64,000 nt of DNA, taken from the NCBI RefSeq assembly GCF_007988965.1, contig NZ_BJVD01000003.1, forward strand, positions 124,001-188,000, given 5' to 3'. The stretch is from Rummeliibacillus stabekisii (GTDB lineage: Bacteria; Bacillota; Bacilli; Bacillales_A; Planococcaceae). A program made the translations under genes and the position numbers. A model generated the notes under the pieces. The model saw nothing but the letters and a program-made list of their open reading frames with translations, made no database searches and was not told where the DNA came from. Below, in pieces: positions 34,562 to 43,623 of this stretch (the stretch's first letter is position 1; the number at the start of each line of letters is the position of its first letter).

Positions 34562-35650
34562 CTATTCAAAAATAATGTTATTCACAGTCTCACGATCTAG
34601 TTTTTTAATAACTTCAATCATTAATTTAACTGTGTTGTCAAAATCATCACGGTGTAAGATTCCTGCATGCGAGTGGATATAGCGTGTAGCAATTCCAATA
34701 GATAAAGCAGGCACACCATTTGCTGTTAAATGTATAGAACCTGCATCTGTACCTCCACCAGGAATTGCTTCATATTGATAAGGAATATTATTTTCTTCCG
34801 CTGTATCTACAACCAAGTCTCTTAAACCTCTATGAGCAACCATAGATGCATCATAAATAATGATTTGTGGTCCGTCACCCATTTTGCTGTTTGATTCTTT
34901 TGGCGTTACTCCTGGTGTATCTCCTGCAATGCCAACATCAACTGCAAAACCGATATCCGGGTTAATTTTATGTGTAGCTGTTTTTGCACCACGTAGTCCT
35001 ACTTCTTCTTGCACTACCCCACAGCTGTAGACTATGTTTGGATGTTGTTCGTCTTTTAATCCTTTTAATACCTCAATGGCAATCGCACAGCCAATGCGGT
35101 TATCCCACGCTTTGGCAAGTAAGTGCTTTTCATTTTTCATGACAGTAAATTCAAAGTATGGCGTTACCATATCACCTGGACGTACTCCCCATGATTCCGC
35201 TTCATCCTTAGAAGTTGCTCCAATATCAATAAACATATCTTTAATTTCATAAGGTTGCTTACGTGCTGATGCCGGCAAGATATGCGGAGGTTTTGAACCG
35301 ATAACACCCACAATTGTTTCACCTTTACGCGTTACGATTTGGACACGCTGAGCAAGCATTACTTGCGACCACCAGCCACCAACCGTTTGGAATTTCAAAA
35401 ATCCCTTGTCATCAATTTGCGTGATCATAAAGCCGATTTCATCTAAATGCCCTGCAAGCATAATTTTCGGTCCATCTGGATTCCCGACTTTTTCTGCAAT
35501 CACGCTGCCAAGATTGTCATTCTCCACTTTATCTGCATATGGCTTCAAGTACTTTGTCATAACATCTCGTGCTTCTTTTTCGTTACCCGCAATACCGCGT
35601 GCATCTGTTAATTCTTTAAACATCGTTAAAGTTTCATCTAATATAACCAC
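34562..35650 (-). CDS. M42 family metallopeptidase (YsdC-like aminopeptidase)
   Basis: A 362-aa di-metal aminopeptidase related to glutamyl aminopeptidase and the YsdC/FrvX group, acting on peptides in the cytosol. Metal and catalytic motifs: [11 protein letters not shown] (His/Asp), AWDNRIG (bridging Asp), [11 protein letters not shown] (catalytic and metal Glu), [13 protein letters not shown] and [10 protein letters not shown]. The start codon is GTG at 35650, behind a run of six G. The protein begins like B. subtilis YsdC (LDETLTM). Confidence 0.9.
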   Translation of the reverse strand: MVILDETLTMFKELTDARGIAGNEKEARDVMTKYLKPYADKVENDNLGSVIAEKVGNPDGPKIMLAGHLDEIGFMITQIDDKGFLKFQTVGGWWSQVMLAQRVQIVTRKGETIVGVIGSKPPHILPASARKQPYEIKDMFIDIGATSKDEAESWGVRPGDMVTPYFEFTVMKNEKHLLAKAWDNRIGCAIAIEVLKGLKDEQHPNIVYSCGVVQEEVGLRGAKTATHKINPDIGFAVDVGIAGDTPGVTPKESNSKMGDGPQIIIYDASMVAHRGLRDLVVDTAEENNIPYQYEAIPGGGTDAGSIHLTANGVPALSIGIATRYIHSHAGILHRDDFDNTVKLMIEVIKKLDRETVNNIIFE

Positions 35651-35718
35651 TATTTCGCCCCCCTAAGTATCAATACTTATTCATTATAATGCTAACAATG
35701 GTAATTTTCAAAATAAAA

Positions 35719-36162
35719 TTAAAACTTGCCTGAAGAACCAAACCCTTTTTGAGAACGGTCTGACTGAGAAACTTCGTTTACCTCTTCAAGATTCACGGCT
35801 AATACTGGTGCAATTACCATTTGAGCGATTCGCATATGTTTTTCTACCAAGAAATCTTCTTGTCCATGATTAATTAATATAATTTTGATTTCCCCTCTAT
35901 ATCCTTCATCGATTGTACCAGGGCTATTTAGCACCGTTACGGAATGCTTTAATGCTAAGCCGCTTCTAGGGCGGATTTGTGCTTCTGTCCCCATAGGCAA
36001 TTCAATGATAATACCAGTTGGGATTAACGCAGATTCACCCGCTTTGATCACGGTATCTTCCACAGCAAATAAATCTAAACCTGCGTCCCCCGGATTAGCG
36101 CGATATGGTATTTTGGCATCTTTATGTATGCGTTGTATTTTTAATGTTAATGAATAATCCAT
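35719..36162 (-). CDS. dut: dUTP diphosphatase
   Basis: A 147-aa trimeric dUTPase removing dUTP and supplying dUMP. The five conserved motifs are visible: [36 protein letters not shown], a central strand and the C-terminal [12 protein letters not shown] arm with its phenylalanine. It lies between the M42 peptidase and DUF1294 genes; in B. subtilis that interval holds a different gene, so this is a lineage-specific placement. Confidence 0.95.
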   Translation of the reverse strand: MDYSLTLKIQRIHKDAKIPYRANPGDAGLDLFAVEDTVIKAGESALIPTGIIIELPMGTEAQIRPRSGLALKHSVTVLNSPGTIDEGYRGEIKIILINHGQEDFLVEKHMRIAQMVIAPVLAVNLEEVNEVSQSDRSQKGFGSSGKF

Positions 36163-36216
36163 CTTTTTTAACCTGCCTTTTATAAATATTTCTTCTCCAT
36201 CGTATCGAAAAAGAAA

Positions 36217-36483
36217 TCAATTGAAAAGAAATAACATTATACTAATATCGATAATTGCTAACACTGTAAAACCGATAACAAAATGAATTCTTCTAGATTT
36301 GTGATGAAACACCATCATGCCTAGCCATGTTCCAACAGCACCACCTATCAAGGCAATAAACCATAACCTTTTTTCAGGGATACGCCATCGTTTATAAATT
36401 GCCTTTCTTTTATCCACCCCCATTGTGACAAAACCAATGAATGAGATAATAATAAAATAGATTATATAATAGGTAGATTTCAA
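36217..36483 (-). CDS. DUF1294 family small membrane protein (YsdA-like)
   Basis: An 88-aa protein with hydrophobic segments at about residues 3-20, 40-58 and 66-86. The conserved DUF1294 elements are VDKRKAIYKRWRIPEKRL and GGAVGTWLGMMVFHHKSR. Function is not known. In B. subtilis ysdA lies next to rplT; here 5.5 kb of other genes separates them. Confidence 0.88.
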   Translation of the reverse strand: MKSTYYIIYFIIISFIGFVTMGVDKRKAIYKRWRIPEKRLWFIALIGGAVGTWLGMMVFHHKSRRIHFVIGFTVLAIIDISIMLFLFN

Positions 36484-36509
36484 AATAGAGTTCTCCTTAT
36501 GTGATATTT

Positions 36510-36550
36510 ATAAAAATAAAAACGCCATTCAATCTTTTGCTGAATGGCGT
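36510..36550 (-). terminator. Rho-independent terminator after the lysozyme gene
   Basis: A perfect ten-base stem ACGCCATTCA/TGAATGGCGT with a nine-base loop, followed by TTTTTATTTTTAT on the minus strand. Confidence 0.9.
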
Positions 36551-36563
36551 GTTTTGGAATCAA

Positions 36564-38204
36564 TTATTTTGTTTCCTGTACATACGATTTATTGGCTGTT
36601 AAGTATTGGCCTGAAGTAGTTTTCAATCGTGGTGTACCATTTTTATCAAATGCGATTATTGCAATATCAAGGACCGTGCCTTTTTTGATAGTTTTAACAG
36701 TTGTAGCTGATGAGAAAACTGTACTGTTGTATAAAGTTGCAGAGGCTTTTGTTACAATCACTTTCTCAGGTGCTTTAGTTAAATAATTGTCAACTGTTGA
36801 GATTGTTTTTATCACATATACTTTATTTGCAGTGATATATGTGCCTTTGCTAGTTTTTAATCTAGGTGTGCCGCCTGCTGTATATTCAACATCTGTAATG
36901 TTTACAACATCACCTTTATCATAGCTACCTGTTTTTGTGTCACTGTTAAATGTCGTGCTATTATAGTTTGTTACATTATCTTTTTGGATAACTACTTTTT
37001 CTGGTGCTTCTGTATAGTAATTGTCAATTGAAGATATAACCTTTTTAACATACTGTTTGTTCGCTGTAATATACGTATCATTAGCTGTTCTTAATCTTGG
37101 TGTGCCGCCTGCTGTATATTCAACACCTGTAATATCAAGCAATGTATTTTTAGGTAATGTTCTCAACTTGTTTAAAGAAGTAAAGTTTGTGGTACTATAA
37201 GTACTAGCGCCACTAGCTTTAGAAACAACAATTTTTGCCGGTGGAGTTGTATAAAAATCACTAATATTTGAAACTACTTTTGACACATATTTTCGATTTG
37301 CAGTAATATACTTGCCATCTGTTGTTTGAAGGCGAGGTGTTCCACCCTTCGTATATTTTACAGCTTTAGTAGATAATATTGTGTTTGCTTTTACTGTTTT
37401 AACTTTTGTAGATGAAGAAAAGTTCACACTGTTATAAAGGGTTGCAGAGCTTTTTTTCACTACAATTTTTTTAGGGTTTGTACGATAATAGCTTGAAGTT
37501 CCTGCTAAAGTGATATCAGGTTTGAAGAAAGTTTCTAGCGTCTTACCATCTTTTAGCTTATTCAAATCTACATTTCCAGCAATACCTAAAACATTCCCTT
37601 GGCTAGTATACTGCCAAAGATCATAATCTTCCACTGTTGGCTTTTCCCAATTCTCAGCTACATCATCATTGTTACCGTAGCGTGCAATCCATAGGAAATC
37701 TCTGTTTTTTACGTTTTGCAATCCATATTGTTTATAGTAAGCGTCACCTGTATAAAGACCTACAGGTTTATTGCTAATAGCTTTTAGTTTGTTTATGAAA
37801 GCTGTTGTATTTGCGACAATATCGCTTCTTGTGAAACCACTATCAGTAGCTTCTACATCAACTACATAGAATTTTGTTTGCTTGCTAGCTCTTGTATAAA
37901 AATTAACGGCTTCTTCTTCAGCTTGCGCTTTATTTGTGTAACGCGCATAACCATATACGCCGAATGGAATTCCGTGTTCTTGTGCTGATTTTTCATAGCT
38001 CTTATGATATGAATCTTCTAAACTACCGTCTTGAGTACGGATAATGACAAAATCCAAATCCTTACTTGCTTGACTCCAATTAATATTTCCTTGCCATTTC
38101 GATATATCTGCGATGACAGGTTCTTTAGCTAATGCGACATTTGTACCTACTAAACAAAATATAGCTACTGCCATTAGCATAACTATATTTTTAAGAATCC
38201 TCAT
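36564..38204 (-). CDS. Secreted GH25 lysozyme with four C-terminal DUF5776-type repeats
   Basis: A 546-aa exported muramidase. A signal peptide (MRILKN, hydrophobic core, cleavage after ALA at 26) is followed by a GH25 catalytic domain (about 28-230). Acidic active-site residues are D33 in IADISKWQG and D116/E118 in VVDVEAT. Residues 239-546 are four repeats of about 78 aa, each with Ala-x-Leu/Thr-Tyr-x-Ser near the start, GGTPRL (NGTPRL in the last) in the middle and YITANK near the end; these are likely wall-binding units. No phage genes surround it, so it looks like a chromosomal autolysin rather than a prophage endolysin. Confidence 0.88.
   Translation of the reverse strand: MRILKNIVMLMAVAIFCLVGTNVALAKEPVIADISKWQGNINWSQASKDLDFVIIRTQDGSLEDSYHKSYEKSAQEHGIPFGVYGYARYTNKAQAEEEAVNFYTRASKQTKFYVVDVEATDSGFTRSDIVANTTAFINKLKAISNKPVGLYTGDAYYKQYGLQNVKNRDFLWIARYGNNDDVAENWEKPTVEDYDLWQYTSQGNVLGIAGNVDLNKLKDGKTLETFFKPDITLAGTSSYYRTNPKKIVVKKSSATLYNSVNFSSSTKVKTVKANTILSTKAVKYTKGGTPRLQTTDGKYITANRKYVSKVVSNISDFYTTPPAKIVVSKASGASTYSTTNFTSLNKLRTLPKNTLLDITGVEYTAGGTPRLRTANDTYITANKQYVKKVISSIDNYYTEAPEKVVIQKDNVTNYNSTTFNSDTKTGSYDKGDVVNITDVEYTAGGTPRLKTSKGTYITANKVYVIKTISTVDNYLTKAPEKVIVTKASATLYNSTVFSSATTVKTIKKGTVLDIAIIAFDKNGTPRLKTTSGQYLTANKSYVQETK
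36567..37490 (-). repeat. Four tandem cell-wall-binding repeats within the lysozyme gene
   Basis: Protein repeats at residues 239-316, 317-395, 396-473 and 474-546, period about 78 aa (about 234 bases). The middle two are most alike (both contain VEYTAGGTPRL). The DNA also repeats recognisably, so copy number could change by recombination. Confidence 0.9.
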
Positions 38205-38552
38205 TCCTATTCCTCCTAGTATTAGTAATATTACTAAATATTGACCTTACTAAGGATAGCAAAATTTTAGTAGAATTAACAGGTAATATTTTTATCAATA
38301 TTGTTACAAAACTTACAATTACGTCTCATTTAAATATAAAAATTATGCTTATCTTGTAAAATAAGAATACAATTTGAACTAGTAATAGTATTTTTTTTAG
38401 ATAAATTTAACCTGGATGTTTGTTTACAATATTTTTTTACAATAGTACTTTGCAATTATAGGACATCTCATCTAGTAGTTGTTGTGTTACATATGTATGA
38501 TGCTATCGTTCGATATTTCGTTCATTTTAAATTAGGAATGATTTCTTAATAT
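38205..38552. other. AT-rich intergenic region upstream of the lysozyme gene
   Basis: About 350 bases without a convincing frame. It must hold the lysozyme promoter. Several T-rich tracts are visible, but I cannot assign a clear -35/-10 pair. Confidence 0.4.
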
Positions 38553-38586
38553 AAAAAAGCGAGATATCGTAGAACGAAATCTTGCC
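38553..38586 (-). terminator. Probable terminator after the 79-aa gene
   Basis: Imperfect stem GCAAGATTTCGT / ACGATATCTCGC on the minus strand (two mismatches) followed by six T, about 30 bases after the stop. Confidence 0.6.
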
Positions 38587-38617
38587 TTTTACATGGCGTT
38601 ATTAAGATAGCTATAGT

Positions 38618-38857
38618 TTATTTTTCGCCAAAGCTCCCTGAAAATTGTTTTACCGCAGCTTTAACTTCTTCTAGTTTTTCAGGTTTTAATAGAGCAATCA
38701 TTTTCGGAATGAATTCTTGAATATCTTCTTGTGAAAACGTTCCCTCATCTTGCTTTTTGAAATTTTCTAAAAGAATTTCTCTTGCTTCCTCTTCTTTACC
38801 CTCTTGAACTCGTTGTAAAATAAAGCGCAAAAACATTTCTTGACCTTGTTTATCCAT
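38618..38857 (-). CDS. Small helical protein of unknown function
   Basis: A 79-aa highly charged, helix-rich protein (begins MDKQGQEMFLRFIL; ends KQFSGSFGEK). No membrane segment or Cys. The sequence reads as three amphipathic helices with Glu/Lys repeats, compatible with a small adaptor or oligomer. AAGGAGAGT precedes the ATG. It stands alone between hmp and the lysozyme gene with its own terminator. No family recognised. Confidence 0.75.
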   Translation of the reverse strand: MDKQGQEMFLRFILQRVQEGKEEEAREILLENFKKQDEGTFSQEDIQEFIPKMIALLKPEKLEEVKAAVKQFSGSFGEK

Positions 38858-38977
38858 CTTAACTCTCCTTAATAAAGCTAATTTTCAGACCTTAAATGAT
38901 CTTCTTCCATTATATCATCAAACCCAACAGGGGAATACTTGTTTGTTTAACAGTTAGTAGCTTTACTGTTCAATCTA

Positions 38978-39010
38978 AAAAATCAAGGACCGAAGCATCA
39001 GCCCTTGATT
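38978..39010 (-). terminator. Rho-independent terminator after hmp
   Basis: Stem AATCAAGG/CCTTGATT around a 14-base loop, with six T after it on the minus strand. Confidence 0.8.
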
Positions 39011-39023
39011 GAATAGCATTTAA

Positions 39024-40220
39024 TTATGCGTTAACAGCAACGTTCAATTGTTGTGCAGGTCCGAAGAATTCAAAGTGAATTTGTGATTCCTTGAAGCCTA
39101 ATGCATACAACTGGTTGATAATAGCTTCCATAAATACAGCTGGACCACACACATATACATCATTTTCAAGACTCACATTTTCTTGTAAGAATTCTTTTGT
39201 GATATAGCCTACTTCATCTGTATTTAATGCGATATAACTTGCATTTGACATTTTCGCAATATTTTCTTGGATCTCGTTATCAAATACATGCAACTTAGAA
39301 GTACGAGCGCTATGAATCAATGTTGTTGTTCTGTTTGCGTCAAGTGCTGCTAATGTGTCGAACATTGCCATTAGCGGTGTAATACCCACGCCGCCTGCGA
39401 TAAATGTTACTGGCGCTTTAGAAGCTAAATCTAATTGGAAGTCGCCAGCTGGTGCGCTTACTTGAATGCGGTCTCCTACTTTAGCTTGGTTGTGCAAGTA
39501 TAGAGACACTTTACCTTCTGGGTCATTAATGTCTTCACGTTTTACTGAGATACGGAATGCTTCGTTATTTGCAGCTCTAGATAAGCTATATTGACGATTG
39601 TGAGTAAATTCATCACCAGGAATTGTTACTTGGACTGTGATATATTGACCTGGTTGATATTCTGGCAATACTTTACCATCTACTGGTTTTAGGTAGAATG
39701 ATGTAATTTCTTCATTCTCTACTACTTTATCAGCGATTTCGAATTCTTTAAAGAATCTCCAACCACCTTGTTGTTTTTCAGCTTCTTGGTACATTTCTTC
39801 TTCTACAGAGATAAATGCATCTGCGATAACGCCGTATGCCTCTGCCCACGCATTAATGATATCATCTGTTGCTGCATCACCTAACACTTCTTTAATTGCA
39901 CCTAGTAAATGTTCGCCAACAATTGGATAATGTTCTGGTTTAATACCTAAACTTCTGTGTTTATGTGCAATTTGTTTAACAACCGGCATAATAGCACCAA
40001 GATTTTCAATGTGTACAGCAGCTGCATACACTGTGTTTGCTAGCGCTGCTTGTTGACGTCCTTTTGCTTGGTTTGCATGGTTGAAAATATTTAATAATTC
40101 AGGATGTGCTGCGAACATATTTTTATAGAAGGTTTTTGTAATATTATTTCCGTGTACTTCTAATACTGGTGCAGTTGATTTTACAATATCCATAGTTTGT
40201 TGTGATAACATATCAAACAC
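39024..40220 (-). CDS. hmp: Flavohemoprotein (nitric oxide dioxygenase)
   Basis: A 398-aa enzyme that converts NO to nitrate using O2 and NADH. The N-terminal globin (about 1-140) has the proximal haem His in [10 protein letters not shown] and the YPIVGEHLL segment. The FAD domain follows (about 150-255), with RQYSLS and the GKVSLYLHN region, then the NAD-binding domain ([27 protein letters not shown]). A GGAGTG ribosome site precedes the ATG. The divergent nsrR and two NsrR-type palindromes upstream indicate NO-responsive control. Confidence 0.96.
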   Translation of the reverse strand: MFDMLSQQTMDIVKSTAPVLEVHGNNITKTFYKNMFAAHPELLNIFNHANQAKGRQQAALANTVYAAAVHIENLGAIMPVVKQIAHKHRSLGIKPEHYPIVGEHLLGAIKEVLGDAATDDIINAWAEAYGVIADAFISVEEEMYQEAEKQQGGWRFFKEFEIADKVVENEEITSFYLKPVDGKVLPEYQPGQYITVQVTIPGDEFTHNRQYSLSRAANNEAFRISVKREDINDPEGKVSLYLHNQAKVGDRIQVSAPAGDFQLDLASKAPVTFIAGGVGITPLMAMFDTLAALDANRTTTLIHSARTSKLHVFDNEIQENIAKMSNASYIALNTDEVGYITKEFLQENVSLENDVYVCGPAVFMEAIINQLYALGFKESQIHFEFFGPAQQLNVAVNA

Positions 40221-40264
40221 TCCTTTTCTTTTAACAACTCAAAGATACACCTATCTAATTCTTA

Positions 40265-40287
40265 AAGCAATATTATAAATACATCTT
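40265..40287. promoter_or_regulatory. Second, weaker NsrR-like operator at the hmp promoter
   Basis: A 23-base imperfect palindrome (AAG-N3-TATT half against AATACATCTT half; 7 of 11 positions symmetric). It contains the TATAAT-like -10 box of hmp (40274-40279, minus strand), so occupancy would block transcription. Confidence 0.55.
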
Positions 40288-40295
40288 TAACAAAA

Positions 40296-40318
40296 AAGAC
40301 ATATTTCAAATATATCTT
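40296..40318. promoter_or_regulatory. NsrR operator between hmp and nsrR
   Basis: A 23-base near-perfect palindrome, AAGACATATTT, C, AAATATATCTT (11-1-11), of the form recognised by NsrR proteins. It is placed between the divergent genes. Confidence 0.75.
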
Positions 40319-40344
40319 TTAAAAAAGATGAATTCAGTCTAACA

Positions 40345-40353
40345 TGGTATAAT
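40345..40353 (+). promoter_or_regulatory. Extended -10 promoter of nsrR
   Basis: TGGTATAAT, an extended -10 box, ends 27 bases before the nsrR ATG. No good -35 box is seen, which is common with extended -10 promoters. Confidence 0.6.
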
Positions 40354-40380
40354 GGATATATAGAAATGGTGGTGATCCTC

Positions 40381-40818
40381 ATGCGATTAACTTTGTATAC
40401 TGATTACTCTTTACGTGTCCTCCTCTACCTCGGTGCGATGGATGCAGAAAAATTAGCCACAATTAAAGAAATATCAGAAGCCTATGGCATATCAAAAAAT
40501 CACTTAATGAAAGTGACACATGAGCTGGGCAAACTTGGTTATATAGAAACAATAAGAGGCCGCGGTGGCGGTATTCATCTTGCATTAAAACCAGAAGAAA
40601 TTGTACTAGGCAAAGTGATTCGGGAAACAGAAGAAGATCTCTATTTAGTCGATTGCTTCAACCCGGAATCCGTTGGGTGTATCATTTCACCTGTATGCAG
40701 CTTAAAGGGCGCGCTAAATAAAGCCCTCCATGCATATATGTCGGTCTTGGATGAATATACATTAGCCGATTTTCTTCATTCAAAAGAGGAAATTGCTGCT
40801 ATATTGTTTAATGATTAG
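40381..40818 (+). CDS. nsrR: Rrf2-family NO-sensing repressor NsrR
   Basis: A 145-aa winged-helix Rrf2 regulator (begins MRLTLYTDYSLRVL; wing with RGRGGGIHLA). Its three cysteines are C92, C100 and C106, exactly the spacing of the [4Fe-4S] ligands in B. subtilis NsrR. The start at 40381 has GGTGGTGA upstream. It is divergent from hmp with two NsrR-like palindromes between them, so it most probably represses hmp until NO damages its cluster. Confidence 0.94.
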   Translation: MRLTLYTDYSLRVLLYLGAMDAEKLATIKEISEAYGISKNHLMKVTHELGKLGYIETIRGRGGGIHLALKPEEIVLGKVIRETEEDLYLVDCFNPESVGCIISPVCSLKGALNKALHAYMSVLDEYTLADFLHSKEEIAAILFND

Positions 40819-40832
40819 CTCAATATATAGTA

Positions 40833-40870
40833 AAAAAACCTTTCGTCTAATAAGAAACGAAAGGTTTTTT
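40833..40870 (+). terminator. Rho-independent terminator after nsrR
   Basis: 14-bp stem AAAAAACCTTTCGT/ACGAAAGGTTTTTT with a ten-base loop and a trailing T run. Confidence 0.9.
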
Positions 40871-40978
40871 ATTTTACCAAATTTTTAATAAATAGCGTGT
40901 GGCATTTCAATTTGCTCTTTCTATCTAAATAGAAGGAGCAAATTTTTCATTATATATTCATTGTTCTTTTTTGCAACA

Positions 40979-41905
40979 TTACTTGCTTAACTTTGCTAAA
41001 GCTTCTCCGTATTTTTCTTTATCGAATTCTTTAGTGATTAGGCCTTTTACTAAACCTTTTTTAACTTTTAATGTTTGCAATTCATAGAATTCAGACGAAT
41101 TATTATACGGGCGTAACGTAAGTTTACCCGTAAAACGTTTGGCATCCGCTACAACATAACCCTTTTTCAAAGCATATTTCACACTAGAATCTTTTTTTGC
41201 AAAAATACGTTTCTTGTTCTTTGTGTTAAGCTTCCCATTTTTAACTACAAGATTCGTCGTATACTTTCCTTTCCCTAAACTATTTGTAATCAAAATAACG
41301 GGTTTTTTCATGCTTGTTGACGTGCGGATTAATTGATCTGCATCTTTCATAAATGCATAATATTCTGCTTCCCGCATCCATTCGATATAACCATCTTTTA
41401 CTTTTAGTTGGATTTGTCGATATGAATCGTTTTCATATAATTGGCGTGCGCGTTCTGTATCTAATATCACCCTCCCAGTATAAGGGCTCGTTACACCAGC
41501 TGCCCGGCGGATAATGCGTCCTTCTTTCACCGTAAAAATACCATTAGTAATTTCATCGAGCTTTCCGTTAAATTTTACTACCTCGCCAAAATTATTCTCT
41601 TGTTCAAAAATACGTCTATCCTCATAAAGAAGGCCGTCTTCTAGAAAGACTAAGTCGGTTTTTACTTGCGGCTCCTTTACATAATCTGTTCTTATATCAT
41701 GAATGGTATGGCCAAAATCTTGAGAACCACTAGAATACGGCTTGGTATAATTCCCACGGCGAACGCGTTCCACAGTATATTTTCCTTCTAACTGTTGTTT
41801 AGCTGTTTCGAAGTCCACTTTTTCAATACTTGCAGATGCTTGTTGCGTACCAATTCCACTAAATATCACACTAGCTGTCAGCGTTGCTATCGCCCATTTC
41901 TTCAT
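40979..41905 (-). CDS. Secreted protein of unknown function
   Basis: A 308-aa protein with a Sec signal peptide (MKKWAIATLTASVIFSG, likely cleavage after ASA near residue 25). The mature part is rich in Lys, Thr and beta-forming segments, with recurring short units such as KVKDGYIEWMR, VKNGKLNTKNKK and KVKKGLVKGLI, each a strand-turn-strand of about the same type. No cysteine, lipobox, catalytic motif or anchor is evident. It stands alone between nsrR and rplT. No family recognised. Confidence 0.75.
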   Translation of the reverse strand: MKKWAIATLTASVIFSGIGTQQASASIEKVDFETAKQQLEGKYTVERVRRGNYTKPYSSGSQDFGHTIHDIRTDYVKEPQVKTDLVFLEDGLLYEDRRIFEQENNFGEVVKFNGKLDEITNGIFTVKEGRIIRRAAGVTSPYTGRVILDTERARQLYENDSYRQIQLKVKDGYIEWMREAEYYAFMKDADQLIRTSTSMKKPVILITNSLGKGKYTTNLVVKNGKLNTKNKKRIFAKKDSSVKYALKKGYVVADAKRFTGKLTLRPYNNSSEFYELQTLKVKKGLVKGLITKEFDKEKYGEALAKLSK

Positions 41906-42012
41906 ATAACACCCTCCATATAATAGTACTTTTCTCTATTTTACCATATATATATTTCATTCCCTTTACATTAAGGTAAGGTTTATTATCATATGTATTA
42001 TTATAAAATGGC

Positions 42013-42044
42013 ACAAAAAAGCCTATGAATTTAATCATAGGCTC
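42013..42044 (-). terminator. Rho-independent terminator after rplT
   Basis: Stem AGCCTATGA/TCATAGGCT with a six-base loop, followed by six T on the minus strand. Confidence 0.9.
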
Positions 42045-42053
42045 TTTAATCAA

Positions 42054-42428
<375 letters not shown>

Positions 42429-42455
42429 CTATTCATTACTGAATATATTATATTA

Positions 42456-42656
42456 TTATTTAATGTTTGTAAGTAAAGATTTAATGCGTTTGTAGTCACC
42501 AGGTGACACGATGTTAGCTTTACGTAGGTGACGTTTAGCTTTTGTAGATTTGTTTGCGAATAAGTGGCTGCCGTAAGCACGGTCATATTTTAATTTACCA
42601 GTACCCGTTTTTTTGAAACGTTTAGCTGCGCCACGGTGAGTTTTCATTTTTGGCAT
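42456..42656 (-). CDS. rpmI: 50S ribosomal protein L35
   Basis: A 66-aa basic protein ([20 protein letters not shown]) of standard length, between infC and rplT with good ribosome sites (AGGAGG before the ATG). Confidence 0.98.
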   Translation of the reverse strand: MPKMKTHRGAAKRFKKTGTGKLKYDRAYGSHLFANKSTKAKRHLRKANIVSPGDYKRIKSLLTNIK

Positions 42657-42688
42657 TTCGAATTCCTCCTAAACTGTTCGACTAAAAC

Positions 42689-43207
42689 TTATTTTTTCTC
42701 GTTCTTAGGTTGAAGCACTAAGAACATACTTCTGCCTTCCATTTTCGGTTTTTGTTCAACCGTTGCAACGTCGGCACAAGCTTCTGCAAAGCGATCTAAT
42801 ACTTTTTGGCCAATTTCTTTGTGCGTAATTGCACGGCCTTTAAAGCGGATAGAAGCTTTTACTTTGTCCCCTTTTTCAAGGAACTTAATTCCGTTACGCA
42901 ATTTTGTTTGGAAATCGTGTTCATCGATTGTAGGACTTAATCTTACTTCTTTCATCACGATGACTTTTTGGTTTTTGCGTACTTCGCGATCTTTCTTTTG
43001 TTGCTCGAATTTGAATTTACCATAATCCATGATACGAGCTACTGGTGGCTTGGCTTGAGGAGCCACAAGGACAAGATCCAAATTTGCACGTTCTGCAATT
43101 GTCAAGGCTTCATTGCGTGTTTTTACTCCAAGCTGATCACCATTATGGTCGATTACACGAAGTTCACGTGCGCGAATGCCTTCGTTTACATACATGTCTT
43201 TGCTAAT
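42689..43207 (-). CDS. infC: Translation initiation factor IF-3 (ATT start)
   Basis: A 172-aa IF-3, which binds the 30S subunit and proofreads start-codon selection. N-domain ([20 protein letters not shown]), basic linker and C-domain ([30 protein letters not shown]) are complete. I place the start at ATT 43207-43205: GGAGGTGG lies nine bases upstream and the resulting ISKD-x-x-VNEG start aligns with B. subtilis IF-3 (MSKDFLVNEG). An ATG four codons in (43195) lacks a ribosome site. AUU-type starts are the known device by which IF-3 limits its own synthesis. Confidence 0.93.
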   Translation of the reverse strand: MSKDMYVNEGIRARELRVIDHNGDQLGVKTRNEALTIAERANLDLVLVAPQAKPPVARIMDYGKFKFEQQKKDREVRKNQKVIVMKEVRLSPTIDEHDFQTKLRNGIKFLEKGDKVKASIRFKGRAITHKEIGQKVLDRFAEACADVATVEQKPKMEGRSMFLVLQPKNEKK

Positions 43208-43220
43208 AACAATCCACCTC

Positions 43221-43445
43221 CAAGTAGTGTCGCGAATACATGGTTTGGGCTAGTTGCCCGATGATCGGTACGGTACTTTCGATGTCCACAAAAAAAGGCG
43301 GACATTAGTCGAAATGTCCGCCCGCGAGATATATGTACACGCGAAAATGCGTGATCCGTTCTATCATAGTACCTGTCAACATCAAAAATCGAACAGGTGA
43401 GAAGCGGGCAGCCTCTACTTCAACCACAAACTTGTATTCATAACC
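43221..43445 (-). promoter_or_regulatory. L20-type leader of the infC-rpmI-rplT operon
   Basis: A leader of about 225 bases precedes infC. It contains several pairable segments and a strong terminator at 43289-43322 about 80 bases before the start codon. This matches the known B. subtilis L20 leader, where ribosomal protein L20 binding favours premature termination. I assign it by position, terminator and partial structure, not by covariance search. Confidence 0.75.
43289..43322 (-). terminator. Attenuator terminator in the infC leader
   Basis: A perfect ten-base stem GGCGGACATT/AATGTCCGCC with a six-base loop, followed by seven T on the minus strand, upstream of infC rather than at an operon end. 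Confidence 0.92.
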
Positions 43446-43623
43446 TTAACTATAATAACATGCTCGCAAAACACTGTCAATGAATAATACAAATCTTCTT
43501 TTACTCGACACAAACTCTCGCTATCTTACTTCGCAATGTTTCAATTCCAGTCTAAAAGGCTATAGAACAACATATGCTAGGTTTTCAGAAATTTTATTAA
43601 TTACTTTAGTGGGGGAGAGAAAA

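Noticed and set aside
36567-37490. Regularly spaced repeats as a CRISPR array
   Set aside because: The period is about 234 bases, in frame, and encodes protein repeats; there are no short identical repeats with unique spacers.
36564-38204. Lysozyme as evidence of a prophage
   Set aside because: It has a Sec signal peptide and wall-binding repeats, and no holin, tail, capsid or integrase genes flank it.
43480-43623. 48-residue N-terminal extension of the sucrose-phosphate synthase
   Set aside because: The ATG at 43480 lacks a ribosome site and the extension is not like GT4 proteins. The ATG at 43624 follows GGGGGAGAG.
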